DNA from: Apoderus coryli
Lineage: Eukaryota > Arthropoda > Insecta > Coleoptera > Attelabidae
Length of the DNA stretch: 64,000 bases
Reading direction: 5' to 3'
Assembly: GCA_911728435.2 (NCBI GenBank)
Contig: OU452198.1
Span: 35,493,902 to 35,557,901, forward strand
The position numbers were made by a program, and so were the translations under genes. Positions 1 through 10,639 of this stretch are shown in pieces; position 1 is the stretch's first letter; every line of letters begins with the position of its first letter. Below the pieces are notes generated by a model. It saw only the letters and a list, made by a program, of their open reading frames with translations, ran no database searches and was not told the DNA's origin.

Positions 1-2640
1 CATTGTATAGTTTGTCCAAAGTTAATTTAAAATATACAAATTTAACGATTCTACCGGGGCTATCCGTTCCCATGTCTCTTTACATTAGAAATGGGCATCG
101 AATTCAGCGTTTTGCGATACATTTCTCGCTCGTATATAAGACGTATAATAAATTATGCCTGCCAAAGCATACTGAAAAAATTATTGTGTGAAAAAAAAGA
201 GTTTGTAAATATATGAATGAAACAAATAATTTTTGGCAACGTGTTATTTTCTCAGATTAGGTAATCAAAATATAATCAGATGGACATCATAATATGGTAT
301 GGCGAAGACTTAATGTGGAATTTAAACAAGAAAATTTGTGTCCGACAGTAAAACACGGTGGCAAAATATTGTAACCATGATTTGTTCAATAGTTTTTCTT
401 AGATTAATAAAATTAAAGAAGATCTATCAAATTAGATAATAAAAACCTCAAGTGGATGAAACTTATTACAGTCACTTTATCAGACACGTCCAAGTATACG
501 ACACGAGCGGAACATGTTGGGAGTTTAAGCAGGTTTAAGCATCAAGATTTATATGTGCAAAGCCAGCGTCTTCTTTTACATATTTATCATCAGTTAAGGT
601 TTGAAAATTATGAAGTTACGAATACACATATTATAAAATTTTTACGTCTATAGAAAATGCCACTGATACTAAGTGAGTAAAATTTGTTGTTAGTTTATAA
701 TATCAGAAGTATATTATTATAAATCTATCTATTTATATCCATAACAACTATTAACAATAGTATTAATTATTATAAAGGTATGTTCCTTGCTGTTCGAACA
801 CGGAATATTGTTTGGCAAATTGGTCTGTAGCAGCGCGGCGTCGGTAATGAGAATGCAGTTGTTATAAAACATGGCTGATTTCATTCATAAAATTTCCAGC
901 GGCGTGCGTTGTAAAAGTTTAGTAATAATTAAACATTTATGTGTTACTAAAAAATTAAAATTAATGAAAAGTTCTTCAGGTGTTTGGTAAAAGCACCTAC
1001 TGCTATTAAGCTATAACACCCAAGAAGTATTTTATTTATTTAATTAATTATTTATTTTATTTCAACTAAGTACTAAAGTTTGCATACCAAAAATGAAAAT
1101 AAAACGTTCTTATAAAAAACAAAAACATTCTAATACAACTTAACGAAATAAATTAAATTCTTTAGTAATTAATTGCTTGATTTAAACAAAAACAACTTAA
1201 CACTTATCGAAAATAATTAAAATACCTTGGATCTTTTTGTTGCTTTAAGTCACGTTTAACGAACTACTTTATAGAAGGTGGCAATCTGTTAGGTTTCGTC
1301 AACTTGGCCATAATCAGTCTCGCTATCGTCATCTTGTGCTAAAGTTATTATAATGTGCTCAATTTCCTGCAAAATTCTTCTTCCAACTCCTTAACATGTC
1401 GGCAAAAACTATTCCAATTATTACTGGATACTAAAAACTTTTTTTAATATAGTTAGGTTGAATTTTCCGGTTATATTGCGGGTTCTTATATATTTAATTT
1501 AAGTTTTGCGAAGTTAAGTCTATTGGGTTTAACTCGCACATATACGGAGGCGTTCTAAGAGATGTTTTTTTAAATCGAACTACCCTGATTTTTTTAGCCA
1601 ATAAAATTGCATATTTTTGGTCCTTTTAAATGATATACGAGACTTAATAGATTTAGTTTTAGAAATATAAAAAATCGAGAACGGTATTGAAAAATTTATT
1701 GTTCCGAGGATTTTTGGACACTCTGTAATTTTGGTATAGTGTTAACTTCTGTCACGATTATGTTGTTAATATTTAAAATATCAAAATTCTAAGTAGATTC
1801 AATAAAAATTTCCAGTTTTGATGCCTTAATAAACAACAAACAATGTGTAAGCTTATATTTCTACAAGAACAAAGAAAAATTGTTTTGAACCTAAAACACT
1901 AAAGTAACAGAACACTAAATATACATTAATAATTTGATATAATATTTGATAATATTGCAACTCATACACGACAACAAAAGTATAAATAATAACACCACTC
2001 TGCCACTGCCTGATTCAATATTACTACGAGGGGCGGCACCAATTGCGGGGAAGAACTCAGTTTCCACCAATTGCGACTTGAACACCCGCATGGCGACAAA
2101 ACGTGCGAGGGTCTACGCACCAATTAGGATCATTGTCTAACCACCTATTTCGCGTGGTATTGCCGATTTTACAGAAGATCGTAATTTCTTTCATTCAGTG
2201 GTAAAAATTTTAGTTATTATATAAAATTTGTATTGTAAAAAATCGATTTTCAAGTTAATACTACTTATTTTCTAGAACTAGTAATTTTTTGTAGTTAAAT
2301 TTGATAATATAGGATTTTTTTGTCCGCATTCCTTTCGTTGTCACAGATTCGTCTGCCAAGCAATACGTATGCATCTATGTCTAAACTTCTAAAAACAAAA
2401 ACAGTCTTTTTCAGCGTACGTTTATATGTTGCCGTGTTGAAGCGACAAGGAAAAATACAGTATACTTTTATACAAATGAACATGTTAGGTATTGTTATGA
2501 AAAGTTAAAAGAGTGCGCCTATGGACGCCTACGATCGGTATTGACATAACAGAGGGATATCGAGTTGCGGTTTTTTATATCATTTTAAACTAAAACTAGA
2601 AAGACTATACCTCCCTTCGGCAACTGTAAAATAAATTTGG
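1..2640 (+). repeat. Dispersed repeat family, copy A (left edge outside window)
   Basis: Sequence at about 12-185, 400-790 and 2365-2620 is closely repeated in the same order and orientation at 19183-19290, 20607-21140 and 21160-21243 plus 23056-23180. Copy A lacks the P-like element and the LINE found in the other copy, so it serves as an empty-site reference. Positions about 800-2365 have no counterpart in copy B and are either an insertion here or a deletion there. I recognise no product in that part. A short coding-like stretch at 456-653 is listed separately. The family is probably an old DNA transposon, but no terminal repeats were identified. Confidence 0.7.
456..653 (+). pseudogene. 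Helix-rich transposase N-terminus-like peptide, copy A
   Basis: The 65-codon reading frame contains 'VQSQRLLLHIYHQLRFEN', and the paralogue at 20838-21026 contains 'VQSQRVLLNIYHQLRSEN'. This arginine/leucine-rich pattern followed by an acidic stretch resembles the N-terminal helix-turn-helix of some insect DDE transposases, which is inference from pattern only. Both copies are followed by a possible splice donor (TAAGTGAGTA here). Copy A has a small duplication around residues 14-26 that copy B lacks. It could instead be a chance open stretch, but conservation between the copies argues that the frame once mattered. Confidence 0.3.
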
Positions 2641-3420
2641 GTGCCTAAAAATGCCAAGAAAATCTTCAATTATGTTGAGCTTATATTTATACAAGCTGCC
2701 GGATATTTAACAGCTGCAACAACGTGAATTTGGCGATAGTTGAAAAACATCTAAAAGGCTTAGAAAAAAATCGCCAGCTTTATTGGTTTGGCGACAAAAA
2801 TGAAATTTTTCGAAAAACACACTTTCATGTTTGTCCCCAATAATCTAAAAACCTCTGTAGATATTTTTAATTTCGATACAGCATCTGAGTGGGTTCGGAA
2901 TAGTCCCAGTTAACCAAATGTAGTTATTTTTATCTGAGAGACATTCTGATATTTTAACCAGAGAAAACATACAAAAGCGTCACAGAATGTGGGCAAAATT
3001 TTTTCAAGAAAGATTTCAAAGTACCGCAGCCAAAAATTATTAGAAACAAGAGAAGCAATAAAGACTGCATGACAAATTCTGTCAAAAAAGATAGCAATGC
3101 CATAGTTGAACAAAAAAAAAAAAAATACAAACAGCGATAATAGAGAGAAATTTTTCTAAAAAAATAATCATTTTGCTTGGGAAATCAACCAAAATGAGTC
3201 AGTATATTAGTAGGTTATTATTAGGTATGTCACGTGTACAAAATGTACAATTTTCGGGACGCCTTGTATATAATCATGGCAGGGAATTACTCGAATCTGG
3301 GCCTATTGAAGTCATCACTTGTTGAAAAAATCATAAAATATACTTGAAAATGATCATTTTGGTACGAGGACTTTGCAAACACAACAAAGATTCGAGCATT
3401 TTTTGGGCAGGACTCCATGC
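2640..3420. other. Unassigned degenerate sequence
   Basis: No gene is recognised. Short open stretches such as the one at about 2735-2850 look like decayed coding sequence on the + strand, but I cannot name a family. A run of A at 3110-3125 and the phrase 'ttcgggacgccttgtata' near 3254 suggest the edge of an old DNA element. Confidence 0.4.
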
Positions 3421-3429
3421 AATAAAAAG

Positions 3430-3810
3430 TACACCACCACGCAAGAAGTTTGGTCACACATTCAGCCGAAAAATTCATGGCGATCATCTTTTGGGACTCC
3501 CAAGGAATCCTATTGATTGATTACAAAGATATAATTGGAGGCATACAACGCTACAATTTTAGAACAGTTAAAAGAAGCATTCAAAGTTCAGAGAAAAAAA
3601 CGAAAGGAAATTTTAAGAAAGTTATCTTGTTCTGAACGACAATGCTACTGTAGAGAGTCGTGTTGAACTGGCCTCGATATTATAAATTACTCACCCAGAT
3701 CTGGCCCGAGCTATTTTTATTTGTTATCAAAAAAAAAATAAAAAAAAAGAGTTCCACGGGAAGAAATCTACGAGCGATAAAGAACTGATTAACCAAAAAT
3801 TGGCTTGAAT
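3430..3810 (+). pseudogene. Mariner transposase fragment, decayed
   Basis: Around 3465-3530 the + strand reads 'KFMAIIFWDSQGILLIDYK', the region of mariner transposases just after the first catalytic aspartate (WD-x-x-GI-x-x-IDY). Downstream pieces in shifting frames match the following helix-rich block (lysine/arginine-rich, about 3560-3640) and the 'PDLAPSDY' region (about 3690-3760, with the aspartates lost). Several frameshifts and a poly-A run break the frame, so it cannot encode a working enzyme. The DNA-binding N-terminus is absent. It lies just upstream of the acyltransferase exon at 4046, presumably in an intron. Confidence 0.65.
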
Positions 3811-4045
3811 ATAGACTAAAAACAAAACTCTCATTGGACCCTCAATTCTTTGGATCTTCATATTTTTATAATAATTACTGATGATGTGACCAGGAGTCTC
3901 AAAACCTATTTGATGTTGTATTTTACCACTTTTTGTTGAATTTATCCAAGAACAGCTTTTATAAAAATTATTTTTTGTGAATATTAATTATTATTACTTT
4001 ACCTATCTTAAGGTAGCAATATTGGAATTCTGAATTTCGTTCTAG

Positions 4046-4242
4046 GATGGGTTATGCAGCTAGCATGCTTTTTATTTATCAAAAGAAACTGGAAGGAGGA
4101 CCAAAAAGCTTTAAGACAGTATTCAAATTACGTTACTGCTTTGAACTACAAGCATTCAATAGTTGTGTTTCCTGAAGGTACTGATTTAACTGAAAACACA
4201 AGGGAATCAAGTAAAAAATATGCAGAAACAAATAATTTACAA
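4046..4242 (+). CDS. LCLAT1-like: Lysocardiolipin acyltransferase-like, internal exon
   Basis: The exon follows an acceptor (ttctag) and ends at a consensus donor (CAA|gtatgt). It encodes 'GWVMQLACFLFIKRNWK' and then 'VVFPEGTDLTENT', the PlsC-family motif III (FPEGT) in the form typical of lysocardiolipin acyltransferase/AGPAT epsilon enzymes. These ER or mitochondria-associated membrane proteins transfer acyl groups from acyl-CoA to lysophospholipids. The upstream part with the catalytic HX4D motif is not seen and should lie left of the window. The first codon is split, with its first base in the previous exon. It joins in phase to 4431. The region before it is transposon relic, consistent with an intron. 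Confidence 0.85.
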
Positions 4243-4430
4243 GTATGTATGTATCCTTTTACTTAAAAAATGTAAGAATATACCTCTCCATTCCATATTT
4301 TCAATCTAAGAATCTCTTCAGTAAATCGCTGTCTTGCATGACCTTCAGGAATTCTATTTCCACCTTCTGTTTAACTTTTGAATTAAGAAGCAATAGAACA
4401 GAAGGTTGAATAATTTAGTGAATTTTTCAG

Positions 4431-4615
4431 ATTTACAAAAATGTTATACACCCCAGAACGACAGGGTTCAGTTATTTAGCACACCAACTCATGGAAAACA
4501 ATGCCATTCATGCTGTGTATGATGTAACAATCATATATCCTGATACAGTTCCACAAAATGAGAAATTTCTACTGAATGGATGTTTTCCTAAAGTCGTCAA
4601 AGTACACCTTATTAG
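4431..4615 (+). CDS. LCLAT1-like: Lysocardiolipin acyltransferase-like, internal exon 2
   Basis: The exon sits between tttttcag and AG|gtaag and continues the frame of 4046-4242. It encodes 'HPRTTGFSYLAHQL' followed by a valine/isoleucine strand ('AVYDVTIIYP'). This is the PlsC domain segment after FPEGT, including the conserved HPRTTGF block characteristic of the LCLAT1/AGPAT5 group. It ends in phase 2 ('LIR' with the last base supplied by the exon at 13258). There are no stops or frameshifts, so selection appears to hold. The intron that follows is about 8.6 kb and filled with mobile elements. Confidence 0.85.
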
Positions 4616-5330
4616 GTAAGAAACTTTTTCTCTGAAATCATTACAAAATATTCACTTTCTAGGAGCGTGTTGACTCCACAAAACCTATTATACCAGTATT
4701 TTCAGTTATTACCGGGCAACGACAAAAATAACAGTACAGGAAACTCCTCAGAAAAATAAACAAACATAGAAATGTCATCTAATTTCAATTCTTGTTTGTC
4801 TTCATAACATAAAGACGAATATTTAGTTTTTTAATGACAGAAGGAGTGTTGTAAATAAAAGTCAGTGGCGTAATATAATCTTTTGAAATCGTGGTTGCAG
4901 TTTCCAATAATAAATACATACCTACGCAGGAACTGTCGCTTTGTTTTCTAATATAATTTATTAAATAATAGATGTCTGGGATTAAAAGGAAACATAACTA
5001 CGTTATGAAAATATTTATTATTAAATGCAAAGGTATATATAGTTATGAATTTTTGTTTTAACATTTACTAATTATAAGAAACCACATTTGAAATGAATCG
5101 TTTCTCTTTCCTAGACCTGAGAAACCGAATCTGTTTCTACTAAGTTTAGACAAGATAACAATTATTATGAAACTAACAAAAAAAAAACTATTTGGACCGT
5201 TCTCAAATTATTGCAATTGATTAGATGGTTTAATGAATAATGAACGTATTAAAACAATACAATTATTGATACGGTTTCAGACGAACTTGCTGTTAATGTG
5301 TCACTTTTTGATATGTCCATGATCTCCACA
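4616..5330. other. Intron sequence of the acyltransferase gene, nothing recognised
   Basis: AT-rich, with a short run of similarity to no family that I can name. Confidence 0.4.
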
Positions 5331-5573
5331 TTATGCTGGGTCAGGCTGAAAAAAAAATAGCATAAATTTTAATTTATTGTTGCGGTGACCAGTATGTATG
5401 TGATTAGAATAGTTTTGCCCATACTTTTCTTCCTCAACTTCAAACACAGACAGAGTTTCTGAAGAACTGGCTGTTTGGCAACCTCAGCTGTAGACTCTAA
5501 TCCGAGGATAATCTGTTAAAAAATATTTTCAATAAATTGTAATATTTCTAATCGCACAACAATATTAACTTAC

Positions 5574-5752
5574 TGAACATAGCGAACAGAAATGGCTGTG
5601 TGCGATATGCATGTTGTTGTTTTCCAAATATTCTAATGTCTCTTTGGTTGAAATAATGTTGTGAGCAAACATAAGAACTTTTAGTGATCGTTTCAAAACT
5701 TAAACCAATAGAAGTACACCACTCTTTCCTAACGGCTTGATCACTGGGAAAC
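5574..5752 (-). pseudogene. THAP zinc-finger exon, gene fragment
   Basis: Read on the - strand, the exon starts after an AG and ends at A|gtaagt. It encodes 'FPSDQAVRKEWCTSIG' and 'SYVCSQHYFNQRDI', the second half of a THAP domain (FP, W and the C-x2-H zinc ligands). THAP domains bind DNA and are found in host factors and P-element transposases. The first half with the C-x2-4-C pair was not found upstream (about 5820-6092 is open on this strand but lacks the motif). The next candidate exon from 5512 down to about 5340 meets a stop nine codons after the junction. It is therefore probably a decayed gene or transposon copy lying antisense in the acyltransferase intron. Confidence 0.6.
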
Positions 5753-6154
5753 CTACAAGAATTATTGTACTATACTATAAATAAAACATGAATAACTGCT
5801 ATGAATAGAATAAATAGGATCATAGTGCCCACTTGCACCACATCCCATATCTTCTCCTTATCGTAAGGTACTTCCTTAAAGGTCTGTGCATATCATCATA
5901 CATGTAACGTAACGTTTCCGACCCTTTCAGATACGATCGTTGCAGTTCCAGCAAACAGTTTGTCTCTATACCAATAATAATTGTAAGTATACTTACAGCG
6001 AAATCTTTATTTATTTGTCTGATGCGTAATACAGTTTCCCATTGATATTTTATATAATATTTATGTTCGCTCAAGTTTAATGAATTTGCCAAATGGATAA
6101 AAATTTAAAAACAATTTTGACATAATTTTTCCGGATATGTAGGTATATATTTTG

Positions 6155-6290
6155 TACTATTGAATAAAAGGCGTCTACTCCACAAAATGATTTATATATA
6201 CGTTGAAATTTCTTATCTTCATCTGCCAGACATGTTTCGGACACATACGTCCATCATCAGTGGCTTAAGGAACCTTATACAATTTGTTAC
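6155..6290 (-). mobile_element. Fragment of the 'TCTACTCCACAAATGA' element family, with hammerhead motif
   Basis: Carries the family end (GCGTCTACTCCACAAAATGA near 6170) and then the ribozyme-like core at 6225-6264. The partner end seen in fuller copies at 16329-16788 and 59292-59568 is missing, so this is a half copy. Confidence 0.65.
6225..6264 (-). ncRNA. Hammerhead ribozyme-like motif, type I, intact core
   Basis: On the - strand the order is GCCA, then CUGAUGA, a 4-bp stem II (GGAC/GUCC, with a 6-nt loop), GAAA, a minimal stem III (C-AU-G), the cleavage triplet GUC, and UGGC. UGGC pairs with the starting GCCA to form stem I. All conserved core nucleotides of the hammerhead are present. 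Minimal type-I hammerheads with tiny stem III are known from Penelope-like elements and related short repeats. Activity is inferred, not shown. Confidence 0.65.
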
Positions 6291-6439
6291 ATGTGAGGGT
6301 ATACTTCATACAATTAAACAGAGAGATTTACATGGGTTTCGATTTAAACGTTTATACAAGCATTTTGATGGAAAAAATTTTTGGTCAAGTTAATAAAATT
6401 AAGTTAAAATTGAAGTTAAAATATTGATGAACATTTGTA

Positions 6440-7430
6440 AATTTTTGTTATTTTTTTTTTTTTTTTTTCTCACCGAGAATACTGAACGGAAGGTATATGA
6501 AAAGATCCAGGTCTGACGGTAAGAGCATTATTTCATATAAAAGTACGTAATAATATTGTTTCCTAGCGGCAACGTTACGTTACATGTGATATGATACTAT
6601 TAATTCAGAAATTATGAAATATAAAGCATTTTATGAATTTACAATTATTGTTGTTTATTATATTACTGTCTATGTTGCAACCAGGTGTATAGTAGATTTA
6701 AACAACTCATGTTAACTGCTATCGCTGCAAAATCCCAAAATCTACGCCATTGTACTTACTTGTGACACGTAACCTGACTCGGAAAATCACTCGACATGCA
6801 AACTAAGCACTTTTTTCTCACCATTATTTAAAGGAAAAACAGTTTTACACACTACAAATGCAGTAAAGTGGAGAGTCTCGTCAAATTCACTTAATTCGGG
6901 TTATAAAACTGTACGTAGCACTACTCGCACCCCACACGTCAGCGTGAAGTGTAAATAATAAACAAATCCCTCCCCGGGGTTGCCACACATTTACATCCGT
7001 AGAACTCTATTTTTGTGAATCATATTATATTTGATTGATTTCTTGACGTTAAATAGTTTATGAACATAATATAATGGAAGCCGAATACAAAAATAAATGT
7101 AGGAACACTGTGACCAACCCTAATAAAAATTTACACTGGGATGTGAAATAAGAGTTCTAATTCTATGAATAAAACGAACAATTTGCAACAGTGTTAGATT
7201 TTATTAGTAAAAAAGTAAAAAGGTTATGTCGGCTACAAACATTTTTGTGATTATTTTCTTGTTATGCCACTTCTATGTTTGTTTATTTTTCTGAGGGGAA
7301 ACTCTTTCCCGACCGGCAAAATTATTACCTTACAGTTTTTCAAGTCCTCATAATATACCATACATAAATTAATTTGAAAAAGTAGTCCATTCTTAAGTGG
7401 ATTTGTAATTTTAGTGTTTGAGTGAAAGTC
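6440..7430. other. Intron sequence, nothing recognised
   Basis: Contains a poly-T tract at 6451-6468. The phrase 'aaagtggagagtctcgtc' to 'cgcaccccacacg' (6870-6940) is more GC-rich than its surroundings, but no coding frame or repeat partner was found. Confidence 0.35.
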
Positions 7431-7505
7431 AAATCTCCACAAAATAAATTTAATAGAATTTATCAGCCATACATGTTTCGGGACTATACCAGTAATCAGT
7501 AGCAA
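7430..7505 (-). mobile_element. Hammerhead-family element fragment
   Basis: 'tctccacaaaataaattt' is a decayed family end and 7466-7503 is the ribozyme-like core on the - strand. Stem I (GCUA with UGGC), GAAA, C-AU-G and the GUA site are kept. The core reads CUGAUUA instead of CUGAUGA, which should abolish cleavage. Confidence 0.5.
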
Positions 7506-7539
7506 GTCAACAATCGAAAAAACTTTTCTCTAAGATATA

Positions 7540-7678
7540 CAATATCCTGGCCGAAAATTGAAGTCATTTTATGGAAACATATTTTTTAGTTTATGTAATG
7601 TATGTGATTGCAATTTAAATAAATTAAAAAATATTTTTCCATAAAATGACTTCAATGAAATTTTCGACCAGGATATTG
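7540..7678. mobile_element. 139-bp hairpin MITE-like element
   Basis: Positions 7540-7577 and 7636-7678 are inverted copies of each other (starting 'caatatcctgg' and ending 'ccaggatattg'), with one 5-base difference and a few substitutions. About 58 bp of AT-rich spacer lies between. The whole element can fold into a long hairpin. It abuts the start of the mariner copy at about 7682. Confidence 0.65.
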
Positions 7679-7831
7679 CATGATGAGGTCATTCAAAGAT
7701 CGTAGCATAACACATAGAGAGCGTTACTAGAATCTTTACCATATGATTTTTATTTAGTAGTAACCTTCAAACCATACGTGTATAAATTTGACAGCAATCT
7801 GACAATTGATGCGTGAGTTATAGCATTTTCT

Positions 7832-8022
7832 GTGAAAAAAGTGAATTTGGAGTTTTGATAAAGCATTGCTTTTTGATGAAAAAAAATACAGTGGAAACCA
7901 AACAATGGCTTGATAAACATTATCCGAACTCTGCTCCAGAGACAAATGGTAAAGAAGATTGCTGAATTGAAAAGTGGTCTTACCAGCACAAATGATGCAG
8001 AGTGCAGTGGATGCCCAAATAA
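7832..8022 (+). pseudogene. Mariner transposase N-terminus, broken
   Basis: The + strand encodes 'RVLIKHCFL' and then 'VETKQWLDKHYPNSAP', the first helix-turn-helix of irritans-type mariners. A frameshift follows, then remnants of the segment that usually reads R-T-S-T-D-D-A-E-x-S-G-x-P. The reading is cut at 8022 by the insertion and continues at 9748. It is not functional. Confidence 0.75.
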
Positions 8023-8257
8023 CAATAATAATAATCATAATAATAATTTTATTTGCAGTTCAATTAACAATTTAAAATAAACTAAATTCTAAAAGTTATA
8101 AAACTAAATTCTAAAAAATTATATTCTAAAAATTATAATGCACCGAGAACTACAAAAAGGGTTTTAAAAAGGCAGTAGTACTGATTTTAAATTTTAACCC
8201 TGGTACACCACAAAAATTAAAAAATAGACAATTTTCCTTTCGAAATCATTCCATAAT
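8023..8257 (-). mobile_element. LINE 3' end with (ATT)n tail, outer insertion
   Basis: 8023-8055 is an AAT/ATT microsatellite of the kind that ends several LINEs in this window, in reverse orientation. The following 200 bp is non-coding and may be its 3' untranslated region. Its 5' remainder may be 9530-9747, with a second LINE inserted between. This reading of nested insertion is inference. Confidence 0.45.
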
Positions 8258-9530
8258 ATAATAATAAAATAATTTATTGAGCAATACTGTAGAATTACAA
8301 GTTCAATTACATTTTTGGTTATCTTAAAACTACACAGCTCACACAAAAGGTAAGAGATTTGGCTTTAAGCCATTCTTCCACTCTACCTATTACTAACAAT
8401 TTTAAACATAAATAATCGTCGATACAGCAAATCAATTCACTATAAAATTACATTGCTAATCGTGACTTAATTTGAGTTTTGAAAGTTTCTAAAGGTAAGT
8501 CCAATAAATCAATTATTCTATTGAGAAGTTGAGGTGCTATATATGAAAAGCAGCCTTCAAATTTCGATGTTACATGTTGTGGAATTGTAAAAGTATTATG
8601 CCTTATGTTTACATTATGTACGGAAGATCTTCTATTAATTAATTCGTACAAGTAAACGGGTGTCTGAGTATGATAAATCTTATGAAGCAACAACAAGAAA
8701 ATGTAATCAAATCTTAAGTAAAATTTTGGCTCGTTAAGCCGATGTAAAAATGGAGTGATGTGAGATCTGTAAGGTACCGAACTTGCATATCTTATGCACG
8801 CATTCTGAACTCGCTGGATCCTATTTTTGTTATAGTCAGTTAAAAAATGATAGTAAACCTGAGAACAGTAGTCAACGTGTGGATATACAAGTGCCTTAAC
8901 TAGTCTTAACTTTGTTGTTTCACTGAGGGAGTGCTTCAATGAATATATTGATCTGAGTCTATACATTGCCCTTTTGTAAACTGTGAGGCAGTGTTCGTTA
9001 AAGCTTAGTCTTGAATCAAATATTACACCGAGGTTTTTCGCTTTCTGCGCCCACTCTATAACAGTGTCATTGATTATAATAGTATAATTTTGAGTAATTA
9101 GGTCCTCATGACGATCACTCCCCACACACATAGCAACCGTTTTAGAAGGATTTATTCGAAGACCATTACTCTCACACCAGACGGAAAAATTAAATAAGTC
9201 TTCGTTACATTTAGCAATCGCATCGGGTGCATTCATGACATGGAAAGGTATATAGAACTGAACGTCATCCGCATACATGTGCATATTTAAATGTTTTAAA
9301 TTTGAGGCAACGTCAAAAGAGTACACGGAAAACAAGAGCGGGCCCAAGATGCTGCCCTGAGGAACGCCGCGCTTCATCACTCCCACGTCAGACCACCGTG
9401 TTGAACTAAGTTTCACCCTTTGATGGCGATCATATAAGCATGTGTTATTAACAATATTTTTTATAATATTATTAACTCTTATTATTATACGAAAAACCAA
9501 AGTCATATAATAGAAATAATAATTAAAAAG
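8258..9530 (-). mobile_element. 5'-truncated CR1/Jockey-type LINE
   Basis: Contains an uninterrupted C-terminal reverse-transcriptase frame (8448-9506), a 3' untranslated region of about 175 bp, and an ATT-rich tail at 8258-8275 on the - strand. The 5' end is truncated within the reverse-transcriptase domain, the usual result of incomplete target-primed reverse transcription. Confidence 0.75.
8448..9506 (-). CDS. LINE reverse transcriptase, C-terminal part, frame intact
   Basis: Encodes the palm and thumb of a non-LTR retrotransposon reverse transcriptase. 'GVPQGSILGPLLF' is at about residues 48-60 and the catalytic 'YADD' at about 78-81. 'NPSKTVAMC' and 'KNLGVIFDSRLSF' follow, and the long C-terminal region has the 'RIQRVQNACIRY' motif seen in CR1/Jockey relatives. 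The first 25 or so codons (MTLVFRIIIRV...) do not match the family and are probably flanking sequence read in frame. The true homology begins near 'LYDRHQRVKLSS'. There are no stops in more than 320 codons, suggesting recent insertion. Endonuclease and ORF1 are absent, so it is not autonomous. Confidence 0.8.
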   Translation of the reverse strand: MTLVFRIIIRVNNIIKNIVNNTCLYDRHQRVKLSSTRWSDVGVMKRGVPQGSILGPLLFSVYSFDVASNLKHLNMHMYADDVQFYIPFHVMNAPDAIAKCNEDLFNFSVWCESNGLRINPSKTVAMCVGSDRHEDLITQNYTIIINDTVIEWAQKAKNLGVIFDSRLSFNEHCLTVYKRAMYRLRSIYSLKHSLSETTKLRLVKALVYPHVDYCSQVYYHFLTDYNKNRIQRVQNACIRYASSVPYRSHITPFLHRLNEPKFYLRFDYIFLLLLHKIYHTQTPVYLYELINRRSSVHNVNIRHNTFTIPQHVTSKFEGCFSYIAPQLLNRIIDLLDLPLETFKTQIKSRLAM

Positions 9531-9747
9531 AAAGAATCTTCAATTTCTGTATAGGAGCTGTCTGAAATAGCACCTGAATCCGGATACGTTGTAAGTTTTT
9601 AATGCGGTGGGAATTTTGTGATAAATTTTGAAAACGTTGTAAGTAAAAGAGCGCGTAAACATAACAGGACGATGTGTTGGAGAAGATAAAAGACTTCTGT
9701 GTACTTGTGATTGAGATTATGAATATCAGATCAACATGTAATTTTAC

Positions 9748-10197
9748 GAAATGAGGCTGTTATTCCAGAAAGTGTCAAAAAAAATCACAAATGGGTTATA
9801 AACGATCGCAAATTGAAGGTGCACGAGCTAGCTGACATTGTAAAGAAATCAGATGGTAGTGTTTTTACCATTTTACACGAAGATTTTGGTATGCGAAAGC
9901 TCTGTGCAAAGTGGATGCCGCGTGAGCTTACAGTCAACCAAAATTAACAACAAATTGATGCTTTAGAGGAGTGTTTGGCGCTGGTAATCCTCAAGAAAAT
10001 GAAATTCTATCGTCGATATGTGACAATGGATGAAACATGGCTTCACTATTACACATCCGAATCCAAATAATGAAGTAATCGCTGAAACTGAGGCCTATTT
10101 TGACGAGAAAGGGACATCGTACTATAAGAGTGATATAGAAAAGTTGGAAAATCGCTATACTCGTTGTATTGCACTCGAAAGCAACTCTGTTGAATAA
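9748..10197 (+). pseudogene. Mariner transposase, second half with internal deletion
   Basis: Reads 'NEAVIPESVKK', 'FTILHEDFGMRKLC', 'KWMPRELTV' and 'YVTMDETWLHYY', the second DNA-binding region and first catalytic block (the D of DETW). A stop interrupts it near 9945. At about 10065 the frame jumps from 'SESK' directly to 'NEVIAETEAYFDEKG' and the C-terminal 'NRYTRCIALE', ending at a TAA near 10197. About half of the catalytic domain, including the second and third aspartates, is deleted, so it cannot transpose by itself. Confidence 0.75.
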
Positions 10198-10269
10198 TAA
10201 AATCGAGTTTTGTCAAAATTTTGTTTTTTTCTTACTTATCCTAGGTACGGACTTATTGAATTGTTAGTC

Positions 10270-10390
10270 TTAGTGAAAAGATTTTTCGATTGTCGACTTG
10301 CCACTGATGATGGAACTGGTCCCGTCCCAAAACATGTATAAATTTTATTAAACTTATTTTGTGAATATTTGATTTTCATTCAAACACTAA
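10270..10390 (+). mobile_element. Hammerhead-family element fragment
   Basis: 10300-10341 keeps CCACUGAUGAU and the CAUGUA region, but the GAAA became CAAAA and stem I no longer pairs (GCCA against UAAA). It is a decayed copy in the opposite orientation to the others nearby. Confidence 0.5.
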
Positions 10391-10639
10391 AAAAGTACAT
10401 AGGTACATTATTAATTTATTTATTTGTTATAATATGTAAGTATTTATTTAATTTATTATATTTTCTTAAACCTCATAGTTTTTTACATTGTAAAATTATT
10501 CAGATGACCTAAGTGTATCAAGAGAATACTTTTTTAGTGTTCAAATGTGAAAAACTACTACTCACAGTTAAGAATATATGTACAATATATGACATTTCAA
10601 ACATATATATTTATTGATATCTTAGAATTATTAATCACC

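Larger units (their letters stand above)
7682..10265 (+). mobile_element. Mariner (irritans-like) copy split by LINE insertion and internally deleted
   Basis: The two halves, 7682-8022 and 9748-10265, together carry the start and end of a mariner transposase. The first half ends in 'gcccaaat' and the second resumes at 'aaatgaggc', so AAAT is repeated at the break as a likely target duplication. The ends (near 7682 and 10240-10265) look like imperfect inverted repeats, but I place them only approximately. Confidence 0.6.

Noticed and set aside
5820..6092. - strand frame of 90 codons as a first THAP or odorant-receptor exon
   Set aside because: No C-x2-4-C start of a THAP finger and no receptor motif; it contains an internal donor-like site, and I could not join it to 5574-5752.
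7750..8038. Two overlapping - strand frames of 91-94 codons
   Set aside because: They are the reverse complement of the mariner N-terminus on the + strand.
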